Shown one piece after another: positions 34,820 through 44,759 of a stretch of 64,000 bases of DNA. The stretch covers positions 153,810 through 217,809 of the forward strand of contig NZ_JAYGHA010000005.1 in assembly GCF_034931405.1 (NCBI RefSeq). The letters run 5' to 3'. The position numbers and the translations under genes were made by a program. The DNA comes from RDYJ01 sp034931405. Its GTDB lineage: Bacteria > Cyanobacteriota > Cyanobacteriia > Cyanobacteriales > Nostocaceae. The notes beneath the pieces are model-generated. The model saw only the letters and a list, made by a program, of their open reading frames with translations, was not told where the DNA came from and made no database searches. Every line of letters starts with the position of its first letter. Position 1 is the first letter of the stretch.

Positions 34820-35821
34820 TTAACCCAATAAATCAGCACGCGGTTTAAAACTTTCAACTTCCCGCAATTTTTCATAAAGCTGTCTTTCTTCATCTGTAAT
34901 ATTTTTCGGTGTCACTATCTGAACTTCCACTAATTGATCACCGCGTTTCCCGTTTTCACCAGGATAACCTTTATTAGCTAATCTAAACCTTTGACCGGAT
35001 CTGACTGCGGGAGGAATAGTCATTTTTACAGGACCGTCTAAAGTGGGTGCTTCCACTTGTCCTCCCAAGACTGCTTCACTGGGAGTTACAGGGACTTGAC
35101 AGAAGATGTTAGCACCTTCTAGTTTAAATAACGGATGAGGATCAACGGTAATTTTTAAGTATAAATCACCGCCTCCAATGCCTTGATTTCGCAAGCGGAT
35201 GGTTTGACCTGTTACCATAGCAGGGGGCATAGTTACTTCGAGCGATCGCCCATCTTCTAAACGTATTCTTTCATTACCACCTTGATAAGCTTTTTCCAGG
35301 GGTAAAGTCAGTCTCGCTTCTATATCTCTACGAGTCGTGCGCGGTGGGGTATTAACTGTATAAGCAACTTTAGTTCTGGGAGTGCGAAAGGGGTCGCTAG
35401 TTGTAGTATTTCCAGCCGCAGTTCTGGTATCTTGACGACTGCTGACACCAATAACTTGATTAATAAAACTTTCAAAATCAGGAAAATCGCTAGGATCTAC
35501 CTCTTGACTAGTGCGAGGGTTGTTAGGACGATTATCTCCCCAACCTTTGGGTTTTGGTGTTTGTTTACCACCAGCAAAGCCTTTTTGTTTCCAATAGCGG
35601 CTAAACTGGTCGTATTGCGATCGCCGACTCGGATCGGAAAGAATTTCATAAGCCTCACCGATAGTCTTAAATTTTTCTTCTGCTTCTTTGTTACCAGGAT
35701 TGAGATCGGGGTGATATTGCCTTGCTAATCGACGATAAACTTTTTTAATTTCTTCACTGGAAGCTTCCTTTGTTACTCCCAAAATCTCGTAATAATCGCG
35801 GAAATTCTGTAAATTTTGCAT
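34820..35821 (-). CDS. dnaJ: DnaJ/CbpA-like J-domain chaperone
   Basis: 333 aa. The J domain is at the N terminus with HPD in RQYHPDLNPG near residue 37, then a Gly/Pro/Asn-rich linker and two C-terminal substrate-binding domains (LPLEKAYQGG..., GQTIRLRNQGIGGGDLYL). The Cys-rich zinc repeats of classical DnaJ are missing, so it is a type II (CbpA-like) J protein. It follows dnaK on the same strand 147 bp away, with TCAGTGG and AATCTAA repeats in between, and probably works with it. Confidence 0.92.
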   Translation of the reverse strand: MQNLQNFRDYYEILGVTKEASSEEIKKVYRRLARQYHPDLNPGNKEAEEKFKTIGEAYEILSDPSRRSQYDQFSRYWKQKGFAGGKQTPKPKGWGDNRPNNPRTSQEVDPSDFPDFESFINQVIGVSSRQDTRTAAGNTTTSDPFRTPRTKVAYTVNTPPRTTRRDIEARLTLPLEKAYQGGNERIRLEDGRSLEVTMPPAMVTGQTIRLRNQGIGGGDLYLKITVDPHPLFKLEGANIFCQVPVTPSEAVLGGQVEAPTLDGPVKMTIPPAVRSGQRFRLANKGYPGENGKRGDQLVEVQIVTPKNITDEERQLYEKLREVESFKPRADLLG

Positions 35822-35832
35822 AGTGGTTTATT

Positions 35833-35860
35833 TAAATGTCAGTGGTCAGTGGTCAGTGGT
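35833..35860. repeat. short tandem repeat TCAGTGG
   Basis: Three to four units between dnaK and dnaJ; AATCTAA-type units follow at about 35930-35965. Confidence 0.7.
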
Positions 35861-35968
35861 CAGTTGTGCTTTTACTGATCACTGACTCTGTATAAGGTTG
35901 AAATTAGATTTTAGACTCAGAACTTTAATCCCCAATCTAAAATCCAAAATCTAAAATCTAAAATTACC

Positions 35969-38023
35969 TTAGAGCCAATCATCATCATCATCCCAATTAT
36001 CCTGGTAGCTGGGACGGCTGCGACGTGGTGGTGGACTATCATAGGAGGGTGAAGAACGATTTTCTCTACCAGAGTCTCGGCTATAGTCTCTGGAATAAGA
36101 ATCCCGTTCCCGATAGGTTTCTCTGGGAGCATAATCTCGTTCCCGTTCTTTATCACCAGTGAAGATGTCGCGGATAGCGCCAAACAAGTCTTCGTCTTCA
36201 TCTTCAGCATAATACTCACGGACTTCTCGATTTAGCTCATACAGAGCATCTTGCAAGTCAGAGTAAGCTTGATCAATGCCCCGATCATCATCATCTTTTA
36301 AACTTTCACGCAATTCGCGGCAAATATTATCAATGCGTTGCCGACGGTTGCGGGCAAACTGCATTCCCATTTCTAAGGCTACTTCCCGCAGTTGCCGTTC
36401 CGCTTGTAAAATCAAAGCCTCGGAACGAGTCCGCTTTTCTACTCTTTCTTTGCGTTCCCGGTCAACATTAGCAAATTTCTGAGCATCCTGAATCATTCTA
36501 TTAATTTCTGACTCACTCAAGGTAGAAGCGCCTTGAATAGTGATACTTTGCTCTCTGCCAGTGGTGCGATCTAAAGCCGTTACCTGTAAAATGCCGTTGG
36601 CATCAATATCAAAAGATACTTGAACTTGGGGTATACCTCTGGGGGCTGGGGGGATACCATACAGCTTGAACCGTCCCAAGGATTTGTTATCTGCTGCCAT
36701 TTCCCTTTCCCCTTGGACAACGTGAATTTCTACACTGTTTTGATTATTTTCCGATGTAGAAAAAATATCGGACCGCCGTACTGGGATAGTTGTGTTCCGG
36801 GGAATTAGTTTTTTCATCACGCCACCGATGGTTTCTAATCCCAAGGATAAGGGTGTGACATCTAAGAGTAGTACATCTTTCATTTCCCCAGCCAGAATGC
36901 CAGCTTGAATGGCTGCACCCACAGCTACCACTTCATCAGGGTTGACGTTTTCGTTAGGTTCAATACCAATTAAATCCTGTACTAGCTGTTTAACCATGGG
37001 CATTCTGGTTGAACCACCTACTAATACAACTTCTTCAATATCTACAGGGGAGAGTCCGGCATCTTTGAGCGCCCTTTTTACAGGTGTGCGAATACGACTG
37101 ATTAAGTCAGTACACAAGCCTTCAAACTGGGAACGGGTGAGGCGAGTTTCTAAATGTTTTGGTCCATCCTCTGTAGCGGTGATGAAGGGTAAGTTAATAT
37201 CAGTGACGCTGACGGCAGAAAGTTCGATTTTAGCTTTTTCTGCGGCTTCCATTAAACGCTGCAAAGCTTGGCGATCGCGTCTTAAATCTACCCCTTCTGT
37301 CTCTAAAAATTGTTCCGCTAACCAATCAACTATTTTTCTGTCAAAATCATTACCACCTAATTGAGTATCTCCACTGGTGGATTTAACTTCAAATATGCCG
37401 TCACCTACTTCCAGAATGGAAACATCAAAAGTACCACCACCCAAGTCAAAAACAAGGATAGTTTCTAAATCACCTCGATCTAATCCGTAAGCCAAAGAAG
37501 CCGCTGTGGGTTCATTGAGAATGCGTAGCACATCCAAACCAGCTATTCTGCCAGCATCGCGGGTGGCTTGGCGTTGGGAATCATTAAAATAAGCTGGAAC
37601 GGTAATAACCACCCCGGTAACAGGTTCACCCAAATAACGACTAGCGTCATCTGCCAGTTTCTTCAGCACCATAGCCGAAATTTCTTCCGGGGCAAATTCT
37701 TTATTTAAACGGGGACAGGCAACTTTAATACTGCCCATTTCATCCTTACGAATCGTGTAGGGTACACGCTTGGAATCAGGGTTAAGTTCACCGTACCTGC
37801 GCCCAATAAAGCGTTTAACTGCAAAAAAGGTATTTTGGGGATTCAGAACGGTTTGCCGTCTGGCCATCTGCCCAACCACCCTTTCGCCTTCTTTGCTAAA
37901 GCCGACAACAGAGGGGGTGGTTCGCATACCTTCTGCATTGGCAATCACCACCGGCTTGCCACCCTCCATCACGGCGACTACTGAGTTGGTTGTACCCAAG
38001 TCGATGCCGACTACCTTGCCCAT
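35969..38023 (-). CDS. dnaK: Hsp70 chaperone DnaK (DnaK1-like, long C-terminal tail)
   Basis: 684 aa. The ATPase domain has GIDLGTTNSVVAV, DLGGGTFDVSILEVGDG and VGGSTRMPMV, followed by the interdomain linker DVLLLDVTPLSLG and the substrate domain. The last 75 or so residues are rich in Asp, Glu, Arg, Tyr and Ser and end DDDDDWL, unlike the EEVKDK-type ends of DnaK2. Size, tail and a downstream type II dnaJ suggest the DnaK1 group of cyanobacteria, though I cannot separate DnaK1 from DnaK3 with certainty. Confidence 0.95.
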   Translation of the reverse strand: MGKVVGIDLGTTNSVVAVMEGGKPVVIANAEGMRTTPSVVGFSKEGERVVGQMARRQTVLNPQNTFFAVKRFIGRRYGELNPDSKRVPYTIRKDEMGSIKVACPRLNKEFAPEEISAMVLKKLADDASRYLGEPVTGVVITVPAYFNDSQRQATRDAGRIAGLDVLRILNEPTAASLAYGLDRGDLETILVFDLGGGTFDVSILEVGDGIFEVKSTSGDTQLGGNDFDRKIVDWLAEQFLETEGVDLRRDRQALQRLMEAAEKAKIELSAVSVTDINLPFITATEDGPKHLETRLTRSQFEGLCTDLISRIRTPVKRALKDAGLSPVDIEEVVLVGGSTRMPMVKQLVQDLIGIEPNENVNPDEVVAVGAAIQAGILAGEMKDVLLLDVTPLSLGLETIGGVMKKLIPRNTTIPVRRSDIFSTSENNQNSVEIHVVQGEREMAADNKSLGRFKLYGIPPAPRGIPQVQVSFDIDANGILQVTALDRTTGREQSITIQGASTLSESEINRMIQDAQKFANVDRERKERVEKRTRSEALILQAERQLREVALEMGMQFARNRRQRIDNICRELRESLKDDDDRGIDQAYSDLQDALYELNREVREYYAEDEDEDLFGAIRDIFTGDKERERDYAPRETYRERDSYSRDYSRDSGRENRSSPSYDSPPPRRSRPSYQDNWDDDDDWL

Positions 38024-38327
38024 GCGTTCCTCTTCTCCTGCTGCGTGTTTGACTACATCTATATATTATGATTGGGAGGCATATTTTCCGCTTGCTGCCA
38101 GATGTTAAAAACCGCCCAATGGTATAATAATTATCATTAATTCCATAAATTCAATAATTTAGATAATTAGAGAAATTGTAGCTTAACCTGTCACTTGCCA
38201 AACTAGGATAGCATTTGCACAGAGGGAACAGAGATAGAGCCTCTTGTGCAGGGAGTAAGGGAGAAGATTTTTCCCAGTCCCCAGTCCCCAGTCCCCAGTC
38301 CCCAGTCCCCAGTCCCCAATCACCACT
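38024..38327. other. divergent spacer between dnaK and the M28 peptidase
   Basis: Carries a weak Zur/Fur-like sequence at about 38118-38138 (TGATAATTATTATA on the minus strand) and an STRR array of CCCCAGT units at 38272-38322, immediately before the peptidase start. No gene seen. Confidence 0.4.
38272..38322. repeat. STRR array, unit CCCCAGT
   Basis: About seven units ending just before the TTG start of the M28 peptidase. Confidence 0.8.
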
Positions 38328-39176
38328 TTGACTTTAAAACAAAGATTACAAAATCATCTCCAAGAAATAGCACGGGAACGCGATCCTTATATGGCCAGTG
38401 CGGGACATTTCTTTGTCCAAGAATACATCCGTCAGCAATTAGGACAGTGGGGAAGTGTGGAAATCCACACCTTTAAAGTGGGGGGTAAAAGCTGCAAAAA
38501 CCTGATTTTAAATCTACCCACCCAATCAACAAGACAGAAGGCAAATTTAGCACCGATTTTAATAGGCGCTCACTATGATGGTGTACCTGGTACAGTGGCA
38601 GCTGATGATAATGCTACTGGGGTGGCAGTTTTATTAGAATTTGCCAGAAATTTTGCCCAAGTACCAGCTAGATATCCATTACGGTTGGTGGCTTTTGATA
38701 TGGAAGAATATGGCTTGTTAGGTAGTGCTGAATATGCAGCTTTGTTACGCCAACAAGGGCAACGCCTACGCTTAATGATATCCCTGGAGATGTTAGGCTA
38801 TCGTGATTTTACTCCTGGTTCGCAAAGATACCCATCCCCGTTAGATAGGTTTTACCCAAATCGGGGTGATTTTATTGGTTTAATTGGTAATTTGCGGACT
38901 TTGGGAGATTTAATCAGTCTGAGTCGCAGTATTACTAAAGTCGGTGTATCTAGTCAATGGCTACCAGTACCCAATCGTGGTTTACTGGTTTCTCAAACTC
39001 GACTTAGTGATCATGCACCATTTTGGGATCAAGGTTATCCAGCAATGATGGTGACAGATACGGCGTTTATGCGAAATCCCAATTATCACAAACCGAGTGA
39101 CACTATTGCTAGTTTGGATTTAGATTTTCTTACAGGTATTTGTGAGGGTTTGGAATTGGGGATTAGAAGGTTGTAA
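38328..39176 (+). CDS. M28 family zinc aminopeptidase
   Basis: 282 aa. The zinc and catalytic residues are recognisable: IGAHYDGVPG, AADDNATGVAV, AFDMEEYGLLGS, SLEMLGY and PNYHKPSDT. No signal peptide is seen, so it is probably cytoplasmic. The assigned start is TTG, just after an STRR array; the reading frame is also open upstream through the repeat, but that is unlikely to be translated. It cleaves N-terminal residues from peptides or may act as a glutaminyl-cyclase-like enzyme. Confidence 0.85.
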   Translation: MTLKQRLQNHLQEIARERDPYMASAGHFFVQEYIRQQLGQWGSVEIHTFKVGGKSCKNLILNLPTQSTRQKANLAPILIGAHYDGVPGTVAADDNATGVAVLLEFARNFAQVPARYPLRLVAFDMEEYGLLGSAEYAALLRQQGQRLRLMISLEMLGYRDFTPGSQRYPSPLDRFYPNRGDFIGLIGNLRTLGDLISLSRSITKVGVSSQWLPVPNRGLLVSQTRLSDHAPFWDQGYPAMMVTDTAFMRNPNYHKPSDTIASLDLDFLTGICEGLELGIRRL

Positions 39177-39193
39177 AAAAGATAAATTTATTG

Positions 39194-39358
39194 TTAATAG
39201 TCATTATCAGCTACACAAATACCTTTACATTTAATTCCGTTCGTAGCAGTGCGCCGACAATGAGAACATAGAACTTTTTCGGTTGCTGTTTCTTCATTGT
39301 TCTCAATATTAGTGCTTGTCTGTAACTGATATTTTTCGGTGTGGAGTTTTACAGTCAT
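39194..39358 (-). CDS. small Cys-motif hypothetical protein
   Basis: 54 aa from ATG 39358; an extended form from 39466 would overlap the bestrophin gene. The C terminus has CSHCRRTATNGIKCKGICVAD, i.e. CxxC followed by CxxxC, a likely zinc-ribbon. The middle EKYQLQTSTNIEN resembles small conserved cyanobacterial proteins. Function unknown. Confidence 0.5.
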   Translation of the reverse strand: MTVKLHTEKYQLQTSTNIENNEETATEKVLCSHCRRTATNGIKCKGICVADNDY

Positions 39359-39447
39359 AACAATACCTTTGCCATTTATACTTGATGACGTTTTAGTAAC
39401 TTGATCTTTGTGTACTAGATGATTGGCGTTAGTTGCTGAACTTGATA

Positions 39448-40353
39448 TTATGTATCTTCTCTGCAAGAATGCACGCTAGGAGTCAAACTAATTAAATCAT
39501 CAATATTTAGTTTCATGGTATTACAAATTGCATCTAATGGTAAATCATTATGATCATAACCAAAAGGATTTTCAATTTCTAAACCAATAGCTTCAATTCC
39601 CAATAAGGTAAAACTCACTAAAGCAGAAATAAACCCTGTCCACCAACTAAGACTCTCGACAATTTGGAATGGTAATAATAGACAATAAATTAATAGTAAT
39701 TGTTTGAGATGAATTGCATAAGCCAGGGGAATTGGTGTTTTTAGAATGCGTTCACAAGCTCCTAAACTATCAACTAGAATATTTAATAATTGCTGCATTG
39801 CTGCTAACTGATAGCTATTGATGCGATTGCGGTTATATTGCTGTTGTAAGTAATCGCTAATCCAAAAAGCTACTTCTAGGGGAGGATTATTCATTTCCTT
39901 CAGTTTGAAATAACAAGATGTTGGTATGAATTCTTCTAATTCGCTATTTACACTTTCTCCTCGTAAATGCAGTTTAGTTGCTACAGCAAAACCTACCAAC
40001 AATTTTAAGGCTTGAATTTTTTTATTTTTATCGGTACTGTCAATTTCATCGACAGATACCCAAATTTGTCGTGCTAAATTGCGGACTGTATTAATTATTG
40101 AACCCCAAATTTTTCTGCCTTCCCAAAACCTTTCATAAGCTGTATTTGTTCTAAATACTAATAATAAACCTAAAACTATACTGGGAATAACACTCCCCAA
40201 AATCGGTTGAGAAACAGGCAATTTCCAATAATGGAGTATGGAAACTAAAACGCCAAATATTCCGCAACCTATAACTCGTAGATAAATTGCTGAAATTACT
40301 GAACCTTTAATCTGTAATGCCATTTTAAACCATTGTAGCTTTTCGTTGGCCAT
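39448..40353 (-). CDS. bestrophin family ion channel (UPF0187)
   Basis: 301 aa with about four membrane helices. The bestrophin motifs FRTNTAYERFWEGRKIWG and GIEAIGLEIENPFGYD.NDLPLD are clear. Cyanobacterial and thylakoid bestrophin relatives conduct anions such as chloride or bicarbonate. The position alone gives no pathway. Confidence 0.9.
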   Translation of the reverse strand: MANEKLQWFKMALQIKGSVISAIYLRVIGCGIFGVLVSILHYWKLPVSQPILGSVIPSIVLGLLLVFRTNTAYERFWEGRKIWGSIINTVRNLARQIWVSVDEIDSTDKNKKIQALKLLVGFAVATKLHLRGESVNSELEEFIPTSCYFKLKEMNNPPLEVAFWISDYLQQQYNRNRINSYQLAAMQQLLNILVDSLGACERILKTPIPLAYAIHLKQLLLIYCLLLPFQIVESLSWWTGFISALVSFTLLGIEAIGLEIENPFGYDHNDLPLDAICNTMKLNIDDLISLTPSVHSCREDT

Positions 40354-40673
40354 GCAGTTTTCCTAAATTTAGTTGTTTGATGAATCTACATCAACTCTTA
40401 ATAATGACAAACTCCATCATATCATGTCCAATTAAATACTGATCATGATCAGTTACGTAAATCAATATATCCCCGGCTTATTTGAGAAGTCGGGGATCTG
40501 GATATTATTTGGTTATATAGGGATAATATTTGATTTATGAAACGATACGTAGGGTACGTCAGACTGCATAAATTCTCTCAATAAACAGATTGCTTATATC
40601 TGACGCACTCTACAAATACTTAGATTTTTTCAAAATTCAAATATGAGTCCTATATTGATTTTAGCCCTTCTAA
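40354..40673. repeat. spacer with 65-bp MITE (40549-40613) and shared 32-bp tail
   Basis: The element has ends GTAGGGTACGTCAGA and TCTGACGCACTCTAC, as at 6033-6097. Its 40623-40654 tail is identical to the sequence right of the gap at 24357-24388. A single GAAGTCGGGGATCTGG motif lies near 40485. Confidence 0.7.
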
Positions 40674-42368
40674 TTAACCAATTCCAAATACAGATTCAAT
40701 AGTTGACTTAATTGAATTTCCTGCATCCTTCAAAGTTTGAGTAATTGGGTGCTTAGATTGCAAAAATACCCTAGCACAATTGCGTCCTGGCATCCCCGAA
40801 ATTGAACCACCTGGATGAGTACCTGCACCAGTCAAAAATAGATTATTAATTGGGGTTTTGTAGTTAGCTAATTCTGGTAAAGGTCGGAAAAATATCATTT
40901 GATCCATAGTCATATCAATATGGTAATAATTTCCTTTATAAGCCCCCAATCTTTCCCCTAATTCTGCTGGACTTTCTACTCTTCTAGCGATAGTTGCCGT
41001 TTTCACATTTGGGGCATAAGTTGCTAATTTATCAACTACTCGATCTGCAACTTTATTTTTCAATTCATCAGTCCAACCAGTCCCTTTTAAACCAGTACCT
41101 TCTGCACCAGCAATTTGATAAGGGGCGAAAAATTCAATCCAGACAGTATGCTTTCCTGGTGGTGCTAAAGTGGGATCAAGGAAGCTAGGCATCACCACAT
41201 ACATTGAAGGGTCAGAATCAGGTATTTCTCCTAATGTACATTTACAATGAGCCTGTTCTACATGATTCATGGAATCAGCAATCAAAATAGAACCGATCAG
41301 ATATTCATCTTTATGGTCATGGTAAGGAAAACGCAACGGTTCATCTAATGCTAAATCTATCTTTAAGATAGTTTCATTATTATTAATAATGCGGCGTTCT
41401 AATCGTTCCCATAAATCAGGATCAACTCCATCAATATCACTTTTATCTGTCATTTGTAAAAATAAACGTTGAGCATCAATATTAGAAATGACACCATATT
41501 TTGCCCGATATTCTTGACCACCAGCAACCCGCACACCCACAGCAGCACCATCATCAATTAACACTTTTTCTACTTGCTGATCTGTGAGAATTACCCCACC
41601 TTTACTAGTTACTAAATTCACCAATGCTTTTACTAATGCACCAGTTCCACCACGAGGTCTACTCATTCCGGGATTATGCCGCATAGACATCATCATTACA
41701 CCAATGGCCAGATTTTTTTGAGATGGTGGCGCACCTAATTCTGATGCTAGTCTAGAAAGGGGTGCTTTCAGAAATTCCTCATCAAACCATTCATTGAGAA
41801 TATCCTCGGCACTATTGAGCATAGTACGCACAAAATCCAGACTTTTTTGAGTTGAACCAACTACAGAAAATAAATCTTTAAATTTTTGAACGTTATAGTT
41901 ACCAAAAATATCAATAATTGATTTTGGTGGGGCATTAAACATAGGAATCATGGCACTAATGGCCTGTTGCCAATATTGCGTAAACTCGGCATATTTTTTG
42001 GCATCACGTTCGTTATAACGAGCTATTTCTGCACAGGTTTTTTCTAGGGATTTATGAGCTAAGAAATACTTACCATCAGGATGAGGACAGAAAACAACCG
42101 GGTCACATTCCAGATATTCTAAGCCATATTTTGTTAGTTCTAATTCTGCAACAACCGGACCCAAGTGAATAAATTCATGGTCAATAGCACAGAGGTTAAA
42201 TTTAAAACCTGGTGCTTGATCTGGAATACATTCTTCTGTTGTTGCAGCACCACCGGGAACAGGGCGCTTTTCTAGCAGTAAGACACTATAACCAGCTTTG
42301 AGTAAATAAGCTGCACACACTAAACCATTGTGTCCTGCGCCAATAATGACAACATCATATTCTTGCAT
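40674..42368 (-). CDS. crtO: beta-carotene ketolase CrtO-type FAD oxidoreductase
   Basis: 564 aa, full length for CrtO. The FAD-binding GAGHNGLVCAAYL is at the N terminus, with the phytoene-desaturase-like block LFLTGAGTHPGGSISGMPG near the C terminus. CrtO adds keto groups to beta-carotene to give echinenone in the membrane. CrtW-type ketolase has a different fold, and a phytoene desaturase would be shorter. No other carotenoid genes are adjacent. Confidence 0.88.
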   Translation of the reverse strand: MQEYDVVIIGAGHNGLVCAAYLLKAGYSVLLLEKRPVPGGAATTEECIPDQAPGFKFNLCAIDHEFIHLGPVVAELELTKYGLEYLECDPVVFCPHPDGKYFLAHKSLEKTCAEIARYNERDAKKYAEFTQYWQQAISAMIPMFNAPPKSIIDIFGNYNVQKFKDLFSVVGSTQKSLDFVRTMLNSAEDILNEWFDEEFLKAPLSRLASELGAPPSQKNLAIGVMMMSMRHNPGMSRPRGGTGALVKALVNLVTSKGGVILTDQQVEKVLIDDGAAVGVRVAGGQEYRAKYGVISNIDAQRLFLQMTDKSDIDGVDPDLWERLERRIINNNETILKIDLALDEPLRFPYHDHKDEYLIGSILIADSMNHVEQAHCKCTLGEIPDSDPSMYVVMPSFLDPTLAPPGKHTVWIEFFAPYQIAGAEGTGLKGTGWTDELKNKVADRVVDKLATYAPNVKTATIARRVESPAELGERLGAYKGNYYHIDMTMDQMIFFRPLPELANYKTPINNLFLTGAGTHPGGSISGMPGRNCARVFLQSKHPITQTLKDAGNSIKSTIESVFGIG

Positions 42369-42556
42369 ATTTTTGATTCTAGTCTTTCATATTTTTATTT
42401 TATAATAAACTGGATTGATAACACTGATCTTTGTAGGTAAGTGAGATCCAAATTTTAATTACACAGCCTTGTCAGAAAATTATTTTACTCCTGACTACTG
42501 ACTGCTGAATGCTGCTGTAAGTAGAAATAAGAGTCGAGGAAAGTTTTTGTGTATCA

Positions 42557-42906
42557 CTAATACTTGTGAACTGATTGCAATCGCTGGCGAATTTTACCAA
42601 TGACAATATACAAAATTGGCACAATGTAACTGTAATGGTGCTAGTTCCATCATTACTACTGCTCGAAGTAATATACTGAATACCTTCTACACCATTAATT
42701 TGCCGTTCTAAAATAGATGTTACCGTACTTTCTAGAACTTCTGGACTAGCACCAATATACCTAGAAGTGACAATAATCTGAGTCGGACTAATTTCTGGAT
42801 ATTGTGCTGTAGGTAAAGTAGGTATGCTAATTGCTCCTACTAGCAGAATAATTATGGCGCAAACACTGGTAAATACAGGTCGCTTAATAAAGAAATCAAC
42901 AAACAT
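42557..42906 (-). pseudogene. RND efflux pump (AcrB/MexB type), collapsed to its two ends
   Basis: The start MFVDFFIKRPVFTSVCAI and the next 75 residues are typical of the RND permease N terminus (TLPTAQYPEISPTQI, YIGASPEVLE). After STITVTL the expected porter domain is absent. Within a few bases another frame reads VPILYIVIGKIRQRLQS and stops, which is the RND C terminus. So about 900 codons have been deleted, with a frameshift. The adaptor gene upstream is intact. Confidence 0.8.
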
Positions 42907-42910
42907 GAAT

Positions 42911-42968
42911 TTTGGTAATTGGTAATTGGTAATTGGTAATTGGTAATTGGTAATTGGTAATTGGTGAT
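42911..42968. repeat. STRR array, unit AATTGGT
   Basis: About eight units between the pump remnant and the adaptor gene. Confidence 0.8.
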
Positions 42969-43047
42969 ACAATTTTGGATTTTGGATTTTGGATTGTATT
43001 TTATGAACTCCAATCTAAAATCTAAAATTTTTCTCCCCAGTCCCTAG

Positions 43048-44358
43048 TTACTCAGGAATTATCGGTAAGCCGTCTCTGAGATTTTGTACACCTGAAATTA
43101 TGATTTTTTCATCTGCCTTTAAACCAGCAATTACTTGATAATCATTACCCTTGATATTGCCTAACTTCACAAGCTTTTGTTTAGCTATTAATTGGGAATT
43201 ACCTTCAAGAGATTTTTCTGTTTGAGCTACAAAAACAAAATTTTCTCCAGCAATGCGAGATACCGCTGTAGTAGGAATGAGAAGTCCAGAACGCTGATCC
43301 CAAATTATTCGGGCGCGAATTTGTTGATCTGCTCTCATCTGACCTGCGGAGTTATCATATAATGCTTTAACAAGTATTGATTGAGAAGTATTAGTAATAT
43401 TGGGAGATATAAAAAATACCTTGCTAGTAGTCAAAGTTTGACCTTGAGAATCAATTAATTCTACTGGTAATCCCTGACGCAATTGTGATCCTCGTTCCAG
43501 TGGAACAGGGATATTAACTTCTAAAGGTCGATTTTGAGTAATAGTAGCTAGTGGGGTAGAATTACTGACGAAATCACCTACTTTTACAGGGATATTACCA
43601 ACAGTGCCACCAAAGGGAGCCGTAATTTTGTAATACTGAAGTTGTACTTGTTCTTGTCTAATATTGGCATCAGCTTGATCTAAAGATTTTTCAGTTTGGG
43701 ATATGGTAGCTTTTTGGGCTTGAATACGAGAGTTAATTGCACTCAGTTGAGATTTAGCGGTAGCCAATCTGTTCGCATATAAATCTTTAGTTTGCCGAGA
43801 TACAGCACCTTGAGCAGCTAAGTCAGAATAGCGTTGATATTCTTGTTGGTTCAACTGCACATCAGCAACTTTACCTAACCGTTCTGCTTCCAAAGATTTG
43901 AGGGTAGCACGAACATTATCTAGTTGTGCTTTTGCTACTTGAGCAGCAGCAGACAAACTATTAACTGTAGCTTGCTGCTGTCTAGCGTCTATTTGCATAA
44001 TTGCGGCACCAGCAGTAACAGGAGATCCTGAACTCACAAATATTTGGCTGACTTGACCTTGAACTCTAGGCTGGAGATTAACTGAACGCCTAGATTCTAG
44101 GACAGCTATATACTCAGTAGTATCCTCAACAGTGCCTGTTTGCACTACTGATAGTTTTACTTTTACTGCTGGAGGTTGAGCGTCAGCATCTACTGATGGA
44201 TTATTAGTATTCAGCAAACGCCAAGTTATAGCTGTTCCACCTCCAATTATGAGTAGTGTAGCTAACAATAAGCGAAGCCACCGTCTGGATGTTGGAGGTG
44301 GCTGAAGTGATACCTGGGGAATGTCTTCAAAATCAGTTTGTGGCTCAGGGGATGTCAT
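43048..44358 (-). CDS. RND periplasmic adaptor (membrane fusion protein, HlyD/AcrA type)
   Basis: 436 aa. The N-terminal membrane anchor (about residues 27-46) is followed by a lipoyl half-motif VNLQPRVQGQVSQIFV, a long coiled-coil hairpin (about 125-230) and the second half PFGGTVGNIPVKVGDFV. It would join an inner-membrane RND pump to an outer-membrane channel. Its cognate pump downstream is deleted, so it may be idle or paired with another pump. The upstream spacer 44359-44759 has no supported gene. Confidence 0.9.
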   Translation of the reverse strand: MTSPEPQTDFEDIPQVSLQPPPTSRRWLRLLLATLLIIGGGTAITWRLLNTNNPSVDADAQPPAVKVKLSVVQTGTVEDTTEYIAVLESRRSVNLQPRVQGQVSQIFVSSGSPVTAGAAIMQIDARQQQATVNSLSAAAQVAKAQLDNVRATLKSLEAERLGKVADVQLNQQEYQRYSDLAAQGAVSRQTKDLYANRLATAKSQLSAINSRIQAQKATISQTEKSLDQADANIRQEQVQLQYYKITAPFGGTVGNIPVKVGDFVSNSTPLATITQNRPLEVNIPVPLERGSQLRQGLPVELIDSQGQTLTTSKVFFISPNITNTSQSILVKALYDNSAGQMRADQQIRARIIWDQRSGLLIPTTAVSRIAGENFVFVAQTEKSLEGNSQLIAKQKLVKLGNIKGNDYQVIAGLKADEKIIISGVQNLRDGLPIIPE

Positions 44359-44759
44359 AGGTTCAGGGGACGTAAAGAAAGAAATAAAGCATTATTTCAG
44401 TAGAGACGTTCGTGCTGAATATTTGTATAGTCTTAAAGCTCTTTGAAACTATTTTGTTACAAAAAAATTAACAGTCACTGGGAATTCTATCTATAAGAAT
44501 GTTAAAATTACTCACTTAGCATGATGTAATTACAAAAATTATTTGTGTGTTCCACCAAAATATACAGCATTTACAATTTTTTACAATCTATCTAAAGATT
44601 AAATTTTATGATTTAAAATTTGCGCTTCTGAAGAATATGACCTATGTCTAATCCTCAATTACCTACAGATTCAGTAGTTTTGCACCTATCGCGTAGGATC
44701 ATAATATATCTATAAAACCGGACTCGTTCTGGCTTGATCTCAATAGCAAAGGTTTAGCG
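44359..44759. other. spacer with no supported gene
   Basis: About 400 bp of AT-rich sequence between divergent genes. A 23-codon ORF at about 44646 has no supporting ribosome site. No repeat recognised. Confidence 0.4.

Noticed and set aside
40674..42368. Phytoene desaturase identity
   Set aside because: Length and the ends fit CrtO better than CrtI/CrtP, though they are related.
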